Shown: positions 18,001 through 25,658 of the stretch, piece by piece | Numbering within the stretch: position 1 is the first letter of the stretch | How the letters are laid out: each line of letters starts with the position of its first letter | Assembly: GCF_017813395.1 (NCBI RefSeq) | Contig: NZ_JAGIZB010000026.1 | Span: forward strand, 1-59,114 | Reading direction: 5' to 3' | Source: Pararoseomonas baculiformis | Lineage (GTDB): Bacteria > Pseudomonadota > Alphaproteobacteria > Acetobacterales > Acetobacteraceae | DNA: 59,114 nt | The notes under the pieces: generated by a model | What the model was told of the DNA's origin: nothing | Database searches by the model: none | Seen by the model: only the letters and a program-made list of their open reading frames with translations | Program-made: the position numbers and the translations under genes

Positions 18001-20306
18001 ACAGCCTGGCCGAGGGCGAGGTGGTTGAGGAGAAGTACCGCGTGACGGTCAGCGACGGCGATGCCACCGCCCAGCAGACCGTGCTGGTGCGGCATGTGGG
18101 CGTGAACGATGCCGCCATCTTCGGGGGCACCACGGCCCGGACCATCACCGAGGACATGGCGGGCGGCATCCACTCCACCGTGACGGTGAGCGACGTGGAT
18201 ACCGGCCAGGGCGTCTTTGACCCGGCCACCCCGCATCAAGTGACGGCTGGCCAGTACGGCAGCTTCACCTTCAACGGCACCAACGGAAACTGGCTCTATG
18301 TCCTCGACAGCACCCGGGCGAGCGTGCAGGGCCTGGTGGCCGGACAGAGCCTGACCGATACCCTCGCCATCCGCTCCAAGGACGGCACCACCCAGAACCT
18401 CACGGTCACCATCCAGGGCCAGGACGATGCCGCGGTGTTCGGCGGCGACTTCGCCAAGCACATCCGCGAGGATGCGACCGGGGTGGCTTCCGGCCAGCTC
18501 ACGGTAACGGATGCCGATGCCGGCCAGACCGGCTTCCGCGCGGCCCTGGCGGGGGATCTCGCCGGGGATTACGGCAGCTTCACCTTCAACAGCGCGAATG
18601 GCCGCTGGACCTACAGCCTCGACAGCAGCCTGGGCGTGATCCAGGCCCTCGCCGAGGAAGAGACCCTGACGGACAGCATGACCGTCCGGTCGCTGGATGG
18701 CACCGAGACGGAGGTGGTGGTCACCATCATCGGCCGCAATGATCTGGCGGTGTTCGGCGGCGACCTCAGCGGCCATGTCACCGAGGATGATGCCACCCCC
18801 TTCTCCGGCGTGGTGACGGTGTCCGACCTGGACAACGGCCCGGACGGTTTCCTGGCCTCGAGCAACGGCAACCTCACCGGGCAATACGGGCGCGCCACCT
18901 TCGACAAGGATACAGGCGCCTGGACCTACACCCTGAACAGCGGCCTCGCCGCCGTGCAGGCGCTGGGCGCAGGCCAGACCCTGACCGACAAGGTGCTGAT
19001 CCGGGCGCTGGACCGCACCACCCAGGATCTCACCGTGACCATCCACGGCACCAACGATGCCGCGATCATCACCGGGGACTTCAACGGGGCGGTAACGGAG
19101 GACGCGGTGACCGTCGCCTCCGGCAAGCTGGCCGTAGCGGATGTGGATGCGGGCCAGGCCCGCTTCGCCGAGGTCGATGCCACGGCGCTGGCGGGGGTCT
19201 ATGGCAGCTTTACCTTCGACGCGCCGACAGGCGCCTGGAGCTACAGCCTGAACAACGCCAGCAGCGCGGTTCAGGCGCTCAAGGCCGGACAGGTCGAGTA
19301 CGAGACCCTGGCCGTGAAGTCGCTGGACGGCACCACGCAGATTGTCACCGTGGCGGTGGCCGGCGCCAATGACGCGGCCGTGTTCAGCGGCACGTTGGCG
19401 ACAAGCCTGACCGAAGACCAGAACAGCACCTATGCCACCGCCAGGGTCTTCGATGCCGATACGGGAGAAGGAGCTTTCCAGCCCGCGACGGCAGGGCAGG
19501 TGACGCAGGGCACCTATGGCACCTTCACCTTCAACGGCACCACCGGCGCGTGGCTGTACCAGCTGAACAGCGGCCGCGCCGATGTGCAGGGCCTGGCCGC
19601 GGGGCAGAGCGTGACCGATACTTTGACCATCCACTCGGCGGATGGAACGGCCCAGGATCTGGTCGTGACCATCCGGGGCGTGAACGATGCCCCGGTTTTA
19701 AGCAAGCCGATTTCGGATCAGGCGGCCAAAGAAGGAATGCCCCTTTCCTTCACTGTCCCGCACGACACTTTCACCGACGTGGACAATGGCGATCATCTTG
19801 TGCTGTCGGCGACCCTGCTGGACGGATCCGCTCTCCCGTCCTGGCTCAGCTTCGATGGAACGACGTTCAGCGGCACGCCAACTTACAGTTCCGCCGGATC
19901 GCTGTCGGTCAGGGTGACGGCTCGCGATCAGGCGGCCGCGGTTGCATCCGACATTTTCGACCTTTCTATCGCAAACACGCCTTATTATATTGGTTCCTAC
20001 CGCGTATCGGATGGCCCCACCTGGAGCACCAATCCGCCAGTTTACTCGGCCAAACAAGCCGCAGCTCTCATCTTCGGTGGAAGCGCATCGGACTACATCA
20101 TCTCCGCCTTGCCTTCTCAGGATCCCAGCACAATCACAGGCACTGCCTGGTATGACGGCTGGGGCAAGCCGTGGACGCTGTTTGATGACGATTTCAGGCA
20201 GGACGCCGCTCCGGCTGGCTACGAGTATCCTGCCTACGACGCTTGGTCAGCTTATGTCCGGGATCATGTGGATACCTCCAAGATGAACTACGTCTGGCAC
20301 GTTTGA
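15081..20306 (+). CDS. Giant RTX/VCBS-repeat protein with unusual C-terminal domain
   Basis: A 1741-residue protein. Residues about 10-270 are RTX nonapeptides (GGSGNDQLNGAGGNDTLEGG and similar). About 343-440 is a cadherin-like domain (NDIFDIREDATISANVLAND). About 440-1535 is an array of roughly ten VCBS-type domains, each with a G(T/V)NDAA entry, a TEDG-like turn and a YGSFTFN...GAWTY core. About 1535-1635 is an Ig-like/putative-Ig domain (NDAPVLSKPISDQ). The last 105 residues contain AKQAAALIFGGSASDYIIS and TAWYDGWGKPW, resembling a domain usually met in PEP-CTERM proteins, but no PEP-CTERM sorting tail follows. RTX at the N-terminus is the reverse of classical type I substrates. DNA after about 19,690 is visibly less GC-rich. 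Probable role: large secreted adhesin or matrix protein. Confidence 0.92.
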   Translation: MPNVIPPPALPKVTGTSGSDLLQTRKLLGIGVSGHVEGLDGDDIILGDGGNDWLVGGSGNDQLNGAGGNDTLEGGAGADLLKGEAGNDLLDGGDGDDQLLGGKGDDTLRGDAGRDLLSGELGNDSLDGGANDDTLWGGDGKDTLAGSDGDDFLYGEDDNDQLDGGNGNDRLEGGAGHDTITGGQGNDNILAGDGNDVVDAGDGDDYVHAGLGADRITAGAGDDIILADDGDDVIDAGPGHDRIWAGAGDDVIIYRRAENAGHSDYVDAGTGRDTLQLEFTAADWFDLAVQNDLAGFRDFLAGPYAAVGAVYAWSSMGLSSSSIEVTAITVDGIKVTLADDAVRARNDIFDIREDATISANVLANDTVPDLVRLVTLLTAPNRGTMGVLGQDGSFTFTADSGLQSLREGEVRDIVFTYRVTDADLDTGDAKVTLRVTGTNDAATISGDAAGNVGEDGTQLATGKLSVADLDAGEATFATPASLAGTYGSFTFNAGTGTWTYTLDNGRAATQALRQGEVVTDVLNLASLDGTATQAVTVTVAGTNDTASIGGTAAGGVTEDAATRTTGGTLALQDVDTGEAVFRAVDPAALAGRYGNFTFNSATGAWTYTLDNSRAVTQNLDTHQGATETLTVTSLDGTATQVITVNIAGTNDGPVRISNGSTGTITVVERADGAADENSGQFVFANQRMNFRDLDSGDTHTATVDLVSGPGLGQATLTSVTPSSENSLGTVYWSYAVDSAKLDSLRGGEVIEERYRVAVSDGDASAQQIVLVRHVGVNDAATFGGDTSGTVREDGTLTTGGILTTADVDRDETGFAAVNPAALVGAYGNFTFDATTGAWTYALDNTNRPVQFLKDGETLTDSLTVRAKDGTAQLLTVTIQGTNDGPIYTGTNSTPGFTVTERPDGAGDENSGEIIIADRRMNFRDMDADDVHTATVELVSGPGLGSASVTSITPSTKNSVGTVHWAYAVDAAKLDSLAEGEVVEEKYRVTVSDGDATAQQTVLVRHVGVNDAAIFGGTTARTITEDMAGGIHSTVTVSDVDTGQGVFDPATPHQVTAGQYGSFTFNGTNGNWLYVLDSTRASVQGLVAGQSLTDTLAIRSKDGTTQNLTVTIQGQDDAAVFGGDFAKHIREDATGVASGQLTVTDADAGQTGFRAALAGDLAGDYGSFTFNSANGRWTYSLDSSLGVIQALAEEETLTDSMTVRSLDGTETEVVVTIIGRNDLAVFGGDLSGHVTEDDATPFSGVVTVSDLDNGPDGFLASSNGNLTGQYGRATFDKDTGAWTYTLNSGLAAVQALGAGQTLTDKVLIRALDRTTQDLTVTIHGTNDAAIITGDFNGAVTEDAVTVASGKLAVADVDAGQARFAEVDATALAGVYGSFTFDAPTGAWSYSLNNASSAVQALKAGQVEYETLAVKSLDGTTQIVTVAVAGANDAAVFSGTLATSLTEDQNSTYATARVFDADTGEGAFQPATAGQVTQGTYGTFTFNGTTGAWLYQLNSGRADVQGLAAGQSVTDTLTIHSADGTAQDLVVTIRGVNDAPVLSKPISDQAAKEGMPLSFTVPHDTFTDVDNGDHLVLSATLLDGSALPSWLSFDGTTFSGTPTYSSAGSLSVRVTARDQAAAVASDIFDLSIANTPYYIGSYRVSDGPTWSTNPPVYSAKQAAALIFGGSASDYIISALPSQDPSTITGTAWYDGWGKPWTLFDDDFRQDAAPAGYEYPAYDAWSAYVRDHVDTSKMNYVWHV

Positions 20307-20331
20307 AACTCAGGCACGTGCATCCCAGTCC

Positions 20332-20358
20332 GGAAGCCTCCCCGGCCGGGAGGCTTCC
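20332..20358 (+). terminator. Hairpin after the RTX/VCBS gene
   Basis: GGAAGCCTCCC and GGGAGGCTTCC form a perfect 11-bp stem around a 5-base loop, 25 bases after the stop codon. No T-run follows directly; a second long hairpin starts 10 bases later. Confidence 0.6.
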
Positions 20359-20367
20359 ACACGGAAG

Positions 20368-20417
20368 CGCCTCGGCGGCCGCCTGCCCGGCAAACAGGCA
20401 GAACGGCCGCCGAGGCG
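20368..20417. terminator. Second, composite hairpin
   Basis: A perfect 14-bp outer stem (20368-20381 with 20404-20417), with an inner GCCTG/CAGGC pairing. Together with the preceding hairpin it probably stops transcription or protects the 3' end of the very long upstream mRNA. There is no T-tract. Confidence 0.5.
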
Positions 20418-20539
20418 ATCCTCCCGCTTTATGAAATCGGGGGCGAAGAAGGGCGCTGATGCAGCTATAAGGCGTGCAAGCGCAGCAGGGCGGCTCGACC
20501 GGAAGACGCGGGTGCCCTTTTCACTCGGAATGATGTTCG

Positions 20540-21370
20540 ATGATCCTCATCAGCGGCATCGTCCATCGTAAACCCGAGCTCATCCGGGAACAGATCCTCC
20601 TCTACAATGCCGCCATGGGCGGCGAGGCCGCCTGCCACCACATCTTGCATGTCAGCGCGGATGGCGTGCGGGAAGGGCTGTTGCAGAAGCTGGACCTGCC
20701 GCACAACGTCACCATCAACCCCACCCATCTCCACACCCGCCGGCCCACCTTCCTGGCCTGCCATGTTTCGAACCTGCTGCACGCCATGCGGGCGGGGATG
20801 GCGCACACGCATGTCTACCTGCACACGGAATCCGACATCCCCTATCGCCACGGCCTCGGGGCTCAGATCCGCGCCCATGACCTCGGCCTGGCGGAGCCGG
20901 CAGTCTTTCGGCCGGATAAGGCCCGCAGCACCTGGGCGGAACCTGTCGCGGCCGACTGGCGGTTGCGGCGCTTCGTGGAAACAGCCGGGGACGGCAACAT
21001 CTACACCTCCCGCTACGAGGGCATGTTCGCCGCCCGTGCGCTGATGACCGAGATCCTGGCGCAGATGATGGCTGCCTGGCCGATGGATGAGCATCACTGG
21101 CGCGGCGACTACCCATATGAGGAATTCGGCCTGCCCACCGTCACCGCCGCCGTCGTGCGGAACCGGGCCATTCGCCGCACCCGCCACGCCGTCCTCACCA
21201 CCTCATCCAGCCGCGCCTATGGGCTGAAGGACCGGGAAATGCTGCGGGCCGACAGCATCGCCCTGCTGCAGGCCGAGCCGCCGGAGATTTTCTCCGCCAA
21301 ATTCGCCCCGCACGACCTGAATTCGCCCGTGCGCGCCTTCGCCCGCCGCTCCCTGGGATTGGAGGAATAG
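20540..21370 (+). CDS. Unknown protein, possibly a glycosyltransferase-like enzyme
   Basis: A 276-residue soluble protein without signal peptide or membrane helix. It starts MILISGIVHRKPELIREQ and contains YLHTESDIPYRHG, SRYEGMFAARALM and DYPYEEFGLPTV. Acidic motifs followed by a Y-P-x-E-E-x-x-x-P-T segment recall GT14-like or capsule-type glycosyltransferases, but the likeness is weak and I do not claim the family. It stands alone between the terminators of the RTX/VCBS gene and the convergent DUF2161 gene, and may serve the RTX/VCBS protein or a surface glycan. The coding call rests on codon bias and absence of a better frame. Confidence 0.7.
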   Translation: MILISGIVHRKPELIREQILLYNAAMGGEAACHHILHVSADGVREGLLQKLDLPHNVTINPTHLHTRRPTFLACHVSNLLHAMRAGMAHTHVYLHTESDIPYRHGLGAQIRAHDLGLAEPAVFRPDKARSTWAEPVAADWRLRRFVETAGDGNIYTSRYEGMFAARALMTEILAQMMAAWPMDEHHWRGDYPYEEFGLPTVTAAVVRNRAIRRTRHAVLTTSSSRAYGLKDREMLRADSIALLQAEPPEIFSAKFAPHDLNSPVRAFARRSLGLEE

Positions 21371-21509
21371 GGCGGCTGGGGGAGCCGGCCATGGCGCCCC
21401 CCCTGCCGGGCCGCGCCGCAACCTTTGCGGGCCGTGGCGGTGTGCGGGCCGATCCTGCTGCCGCCGGGCGGGGCATGATGGCAGCGGGGGTGCCGCTCTC
21501 CGTTACCCC

Positions 21510-22124
21510 TCAGGCGCTCCGCAACGCCTCCATGCCGATGGCAGTCAGCCGGTACACGCCGCGCTCCGCCCGCTCGAACCAACCATAGACATTGCGCTGC
21601 AGGATTCGCGCCGCATCCGGCGCCGCCGCCCGCAGCTGCTTCACGGGCGCCGGCCCCTCGCGCAGCGCCTCCGCGCAGGTCAGGGCCTGCTGCCGGTAGG
21701 CCGTCATGATCGGCCCGCGCGCCGTGCCACCCGGGTTCGGGTCGCCCTTGCGGTTCCGGTGCTCGCGCAGCAGCAGGGCGCGCCGCCTTGGATTGGGGCG
21801 GGGACGATAGGCGGTGGGTTCAGCGAGAACCTCGACATTCCTGCCGCCCGCATCCACTGCGAGCAGGCCGAAGCCGAGAAGGCGGCAGAGCTTGTGCACC
21901 CGCCTGTCCCGGTCCCTCCCGCGGCGGGAGGCACGGATGGCGAGCCAGACCTCGTCCGCGGCCGCAAGGCGGTCCACGCCCTGCAACAGCAGTTCGAGCG
22001 TGAAGCTCATCTTCAGTTCGGTGATGACCAGGAAGGGCGGCTCGCCCGGCCGCAGCGCGACGATGTCGCAGCCGCAGACCTCGCCCTTGGCCTCGTAGCC
22101 CAGCGCCTCGAGATGCGCCTTCAC
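21510..22124 (-). CDS. DUF2161 family protein with a PD-(D/E)XK-like core
   Basis: A 204-residue protein from a GTG at 22124. It has the DUF2161 signature AHLEALGYEAKGEVCGCDIVAL followed by VITELKMSF, in which D, E and K form a PD-(D/E)XK-like nuclease core, and a winged-helix-like C-terminal part (CAEALREGPAPVKQLRAAAP, VYGWFERAERGVYRLT). The family similarity continues upstream of the GTG (ETSLYEAV in frame), so the real start is probably earlier. No in-frame ATG, GTG or TTG exists back to the HU stop; the only unusual candidate is ATT at 22205, sharing a base with that stop codon. Function of the family is not established; the nuclease idea is inference. Confidence 0.8.
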   Translation of the reverse strand: MKAHLEALGYEAKGEVCGCDIVALRPGEPPFLVITELKMSFTLELLLQGVDRLAAADEVWLAIRASRRGRDRDRRVHKLCRLLGFGLLAVDAGGRNVEVLAEPTAYRPRPNPRRRALLLREHRNRKGDPNPGGTARGPIMTAYRQQALTCAEALREGPAPVKQLRAAAPDAARILQRNVYGWFERAERGVYRLTAIGMEALRSA

Positions 22125-22204
22125 CGCCTCGTAGAGCGAGGTTTCCGGCGCGCGGGGCCGCCGCTGCGGCCTGGCGCCCGCGCGCCGGGTGGAAGCGGCC
22201 GGAA

Positions 22205-22528
22205 TTACTCGGCCTTGGCGGTCTTGGCGGCCTTGCGCTTCGCCTTCTTGGCGCCGGCCAGGGCCGCGAGCTTCAGCGAGGGGCTCGCCTTGAACTTCAC
22301 CGTGGCGCCGGCCTTCACGGCCACCTTCTCACCGGTGCGGGGGTTCAGCGCGGTGCGCTTCGGCGTTTCACGCACCGTGAAGGAACCGAAATCGGGAAGG
22401 GAGAAGCGTCCGTTTTCGACGATCTCCGACTTGATCGCCGCGATGATGTCGGCGGCCAGCCGGCCGGCGGCCACGCCGGTCATGTCGGCCGACTGCTGGA
22501 TAACGTCGGTCAGGAACTTCTTCGACAC
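22205..22528 (-). CDS. HU-family nucleoid DNA-binding protein with lysine/alanine-rich tail
   Basis: A 107-residue protein starting with GTG at 22528 (VSKKFLTDVIQQ), chosen because AGAGGTGAG is correctly placed upstream; an in-frame ATG 60 bases earlier lacks family similarity. The core shows the HU/IHF features: GRLAADIIAAIKSEI, ENGRFSLPDFGSFTV and the beta-arm TPKRTALNPRTGEKV. After the usual about 90 residues comes AGAKKAKRKAAKTAKAE, a basic histone-H1-like extension seen in some alphaproteobacterial HU paralogues, which should strengthen non-specific DNA binding. It is upstream of, and probably cotranscribed with, the DUF2161 gene. Confidence 0.92.
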   Translation of the reverse strand: MSKKFLTDVIQQSADMTGVAAGRLAADIIAAIKSEIVENGRFSLPDFGSFTVRETPKRTALNPRTGEKVAVKAGATVKFKASPSLKLAALAGAKKAKRKAAKTAKAE

Positions 22529-22641
22529 TTTCTCACCTCTTCTCAATCCGGGCCGGGCGGAAGCGCCAAGCGGACCCGAATCCCCCATGGAAACACGGCG
22601 CTCTTACGGCGATCCTGCCGCCGCTGTGAAGGGGCACGACG

Positions 22642-25470
22642 TCAGGCCACCAGTTTCGGCGCGCCGACCAGCCGCCGGACGGCGGCGACGAGATCCTCCG
22701 GCCGGATCGGCTTCGTCAGCACGGGGGCGCCGTGATGCCCCGCCGGAGGTTCTCCATAGCCCGTCGCGAAAAGAATGGGCACCCCGCGCGCCACAAGCAT
22801 GTCGGCGAGCGGAACAACCCCCTGTCCCTGCAGGCTGACATCCAGCACCGCCGCATCGATACGGCCGGCGCGGGTGGCCAGGGCGATCCCCTCGGCGAGG
22901 GTCGCGGCGGGGCCGATCACCTGGCACCCGGCCGATGCCAGCGTCTCGGCAGCCTCTATCGCGACGAGCACCTCATCCTCCACCAGAAGGACCCGCGCGT
23001 CCTGTATCCCGCCGGTATCGTCCCCATCGGCCGGGGGCGGAGCCAGAGCGGGCGTCACGGGGGATGGGGCCAGGGCCGTGATGGAACCGGCGCCGACACG
23101 GATCCGGACCACCAGCCCGGCCGGCTCCCATTCCACCGTCACCGCTCCCTGAAGCTGGTGCCGGACCGTGATCTCGATCAGCCGGGAGCCGAATCCCTTG
23201 CGTGTCGGGGCCGCTTCCACGGGCGGGCCGCCACGCTCGGTCCAGACGAGGGAAAGCCCGGAAGCCACCCCGTCCTCCTGCGGAAGGATCCGCCAGTCCA
23301 GCATCACCTTCCCCTCCCCGCGGGAAAGGGCGCCATATTTCAGGGAATTCGTGACGAGCTCATGCAGCACCATGGAGAGCGGCTGCACGGCATCGGGCCT
23401 CAGCATCACGGGCGGCCCGCGCAGCTCCACGCGCCGCGCGTCTCCGCCGCCATCGCGCCCGGCGACCTCCTCCTCCGCGAGCTCGCGCAGCGAGGCGCCC
23501 TCCCACCGGTCCCGCGCCAGCAGGCTGTGGGCACGGGCCATGGCGGAGATGCGGCCCTCGATCGCCCTGCCGAAGGCCACGGGATCGTTCTTGGGGGAGA
23601 GCTGCACGAGGGACCGGACCACGGCCATCACGTTCTTCGCGCGGTGGTCGATCTCGCGCATCAGCAGCTGCTGGTGCTGGTCCGCCGCGCGGCGCTCCCG
23701 CAGGTCACGCAGGATGACCGAGACGCCGAAGACCCGTCCATCGGCCGCCAGCATCCGCGTCATGGTGATGGCGACCGGGATGCGCTCGCCATCCCTGGCG
23801 ATGCGGATTGCCTCGCGGTCGCGGATCGTCTCGCCAGCCAGGGCGAGGGGATAGAAGGAGCCCTCCTCGTCCTCGGGCGGCATCAGAAGCCCGGCCCTGG
23901 CCCCGACCGCCTCGGCCCCCGTGTAGCCGAACAGGGTTTCCGCCCCCTTGTTCCAGGTCAGGATCCGGCCATCCTCGCCGGACAGGCTGATGATCGCCTC
24001 GGGCGCCGAGGTGACGATGGCCGCCAGCCGCGCATTCGTCTCCTCGGCCTGGCGCTGCTCGGTGACATCCTGCATCACCGCGACGGCGCGGCTGGCTTCC
24101 CCGCCCGCCCGCTCGGACACGGAGGCGAAGACGCGCAGCCAGCGCACCGTGCCATCCCCGCGCAGCACGCGGTACTCCATGGTGATCTGGCCCGAGCGCC
24201 GCAGCCTGGCCATGCCTTCCGCCCCGGTGCGCTCATCCAGCGGGTGGACATGGTCCAGGAGCGCATGGCCGAGCAGCTCACCCTCATCCCGCCCCAGGAT
24301 GTCGCAGAACCGCCGGTTCACCCGCTCGATCCGGGCATCCCGCGGGTCGATCTGCGCGACCCCCACTGCCGCCGTCTCGAAGATGGCGCGGAACTCGGCC
24401 TCGCTGTCGCGCAGGGATCGCTCGCGCACCTCCGTGGCCTCGGCCATGGCATTGAAGGCCGCGGCCAGCCGCGCGAATTCCGAACGCGCATCCCCTGCGG
24501 CCGGCAGGCGCGCGGAGGTGTCGCCCGCCCGCCAGCGGCCGGCGGCACGCAGCATCTGGTCCACCGGCCTCCTCACCAGGCTGCGGGCGCCCAGCACCGT
24601 CAGGGCCAGGGCGAGGAGGGTGGTGCCCAGCAGCACCAGCGCCCCCCTCCGCTCCGCGCCCGAAACCTCGGCCAGCATCGCGTTCCGATCGAAGCTGACC
24701 ACGACATGATGCGTGCCGCCGGCGCTGGCGGGCAGATAGGCATAGAAGCGCCGGCGCCCCTCGGCATCCACGGCCTCCTCCACCCCTTCCGTTTCCCGGC
24801 CGAGGAAGGCGCGCTCCACCTTCCCGGCCGCCCCTCCCACCTGCTGGCCCTGCCCGGGCCGGATGGCGAGGATGGTGCCCTCGGCGTCGATGATGGACAG
24901 CACCGCATGGGCCGGCAGGGGAACGCGCCCGATCTCCTGCGCCAGCCAGTTCAGCCCGATCGCGGCATGCACCACCCCCGCCACCTCGCCCTGGTTGTCC
25001 CGGAAGGGCTGCGCGAAATGGAAGCTGCCCTGGCCCGAGGCCCGACCCATGACGAAGCCGCCGACGACGAAGCCGTTCTCCGCGATCGCCCGTTGGAAAT
25101 AGGCGCGGTCGCCAACATTGTTTCCATAGGCCGTGGGCTGGGCGGAGCAGACCACCTGCCCGTCCAGGGTGGCGGTCGCCAGCACGGCGTAGCGCGGGAA
25201 ATCGGCCAGGATCCGCTGGAAGAAGGACTGGCACTCCTCCTGGTCCAGCGCCCGCACGGCGCGCAGGTTGCCCAGCGAGGTCAGGAGTTGCCGCGCGCCA
25301 TCGGCCAGGCGCTGGTGATCGGCCGCCACCAGCCGGGCCAGGCGCAGGGCGTCCTCCCGCACCGCGGCCTCGCGGCTCTGCGAGGTTTCCACGGCTCCCC
25401 AGACCAGCGCCGCCAGTGCGGGAAGCAGCGCAAGGCCCACCATCGACAGGAGACGGGACAGGAGGGACAT
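22642..25470 (-). CDS. Hybrid HWE-type sensor histidine kinase with C-terminal receiver
   Basis: A 942-residue membrane sensor starting MSLLSRLLSMVGLALL. A signal-anchor helix (about 8-26) is followed by a periplasmic dCache-like domain (about 35-270, containing GDRAYFQRAI), a second helix (about 280-303), HAMP (about 304-360) and two PAS domains (about 365-485 and 490-605). The kinase core is HisKA_2/HWE: LLMREIDHRAKNVMAVVRSL with His609, then HELVTNSLKYGAL and GFGSRLIE. The C-terminus is a receiver domain (VLLVEDEVLVAIEAAE, phosphoacceptor Asp877). HWE kinases often feed the PhyR/EcfG general stress pathway; whether this one does is not visible. It is divergent from the SafE-like gene. Confidence 0.93.
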   Translation of the reverse strand: MSLLSRLLSMVGLALLPALAALVWGAVETSQSREAAVREDALRLARLVAADHQRLADGARQLLTSLGNLRAVRALDQEECQSFFQRILADFPRYAVLATATLDGQVVCSAQPTAYGNNVGDRAYFQRAIAENGFVVGGFVMGRASGQGSFHFAQPFRDNQGEVAGVVHAAIGLNWLAQEIGRVPLPAHAVLSIIDAEGTILAIRPGQGQQVGGAAGKVERAFLGRETEGVEEAVDAEGRRRFYAYLPASAGGTHHVVVSFDRNAMLAEVSGAERRGALVLLGTTLLALALTVLGARSLVRRPVDQMLRAAGRWRAGDTSARLPAAGDARSEFARLAAAFNAMAEATEVRERSLRDSEAEFRAIFETAAVGVAQIDPRDARIERVNRRFCDILGRDEGELLGHALLDHVHPLDERTGAEGMARLRRSGQITMEYRVLRGDGTVRWLRVFASVSERAGGEASRAVAVMQDVTEQRQAEETNARLAAIVTSAPEAIISLSGEDGRILTWNKGAETLFGYTGAEAVGARAGLLMPPEDEEGSFYPLALAGETIRDREAIRIARDGERIPVAITMTRMLAADGRVFGVSVILRDLRERRAADQHQQLLMREIDHRAKNVMAVVRSLVQLSPKNDPVAFGRAIEGRISAMARAHSLLARDRWEGASLRELAEEEVAGRDGGGDARRVELRGPPVMLRPDAVQPLSMVLHELVTNSLKYGALSRGEGKVMLDWRILPQEDGVASGLSLVWTERGGPPVEAAPTRKGFGSRLIEITVRHQLQGAVTVEWEPAGLVVRIRVGAGSITALAPSPVTPALAPPPADGDDTGGIQDARVLLVEDEVLVAIEAAETLASAGCQVIGPAATLAEGIALATRAGRIDAAVLDVSLQGQGVVPLADMLVARGVPILFATGYGEPPAGHHGAPVLTKPIRPEDLVAAVRRLVGAPKLVA

Positions 25471-25609
25471 CAGGCCTGATCCAACGCGGGTTCCGGCCCG
25501 GCACCGCAGGGGCGGAGACGTGCCGGCGGCTGGAATACCCGCAGAACCGGCTCTGTCACAGCCACCCCGCCGCGGCCGGCACCGCATCGCGGCCAGGGTT
25601 GCCCGCGCC

Positions 25610-25623
25610 TTGCGTTGGATCAA
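25610..25623 (+). promoter_or_regulatory. Imperfect FNR/FixK-type box
   Basis: TTGCGTTGGATCAA fits TTGNN-N4-NNCAA, with one FixK-like half (TTGCG) and one FNR-like half (ATCAA). It is 36 bases before the SafE-like start at 25659. That is closer than usual for an activator box, so it may act on a shorter leader, act as a repressor site, or be chance. Confidence 0.4.
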
Positions 25624-25658
25624 GGCGGCCTTGCGGTCGCCCATGCGAAGGGTCGGGC

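Noticed and set aside
16878-19634. 918-codon antisense frame inside the RTX/VCBS gene
   Set aside because: It mirrors the repeat periodicity of the sense VCBS array and has no family motifs.
20202-20306. PEP-CTERM sorting signal at the end of the RTX/VCBS protein
   Set aside because: No PEP motif, no terminal transmembrane helix and no basic tail; the protein ends KMNYVWHV.
22732-25479. 915-codon frame opposite the hybrid kinase
   Set aside because: Antisense shadow; all conserved kinase motifs are on the minus strand.
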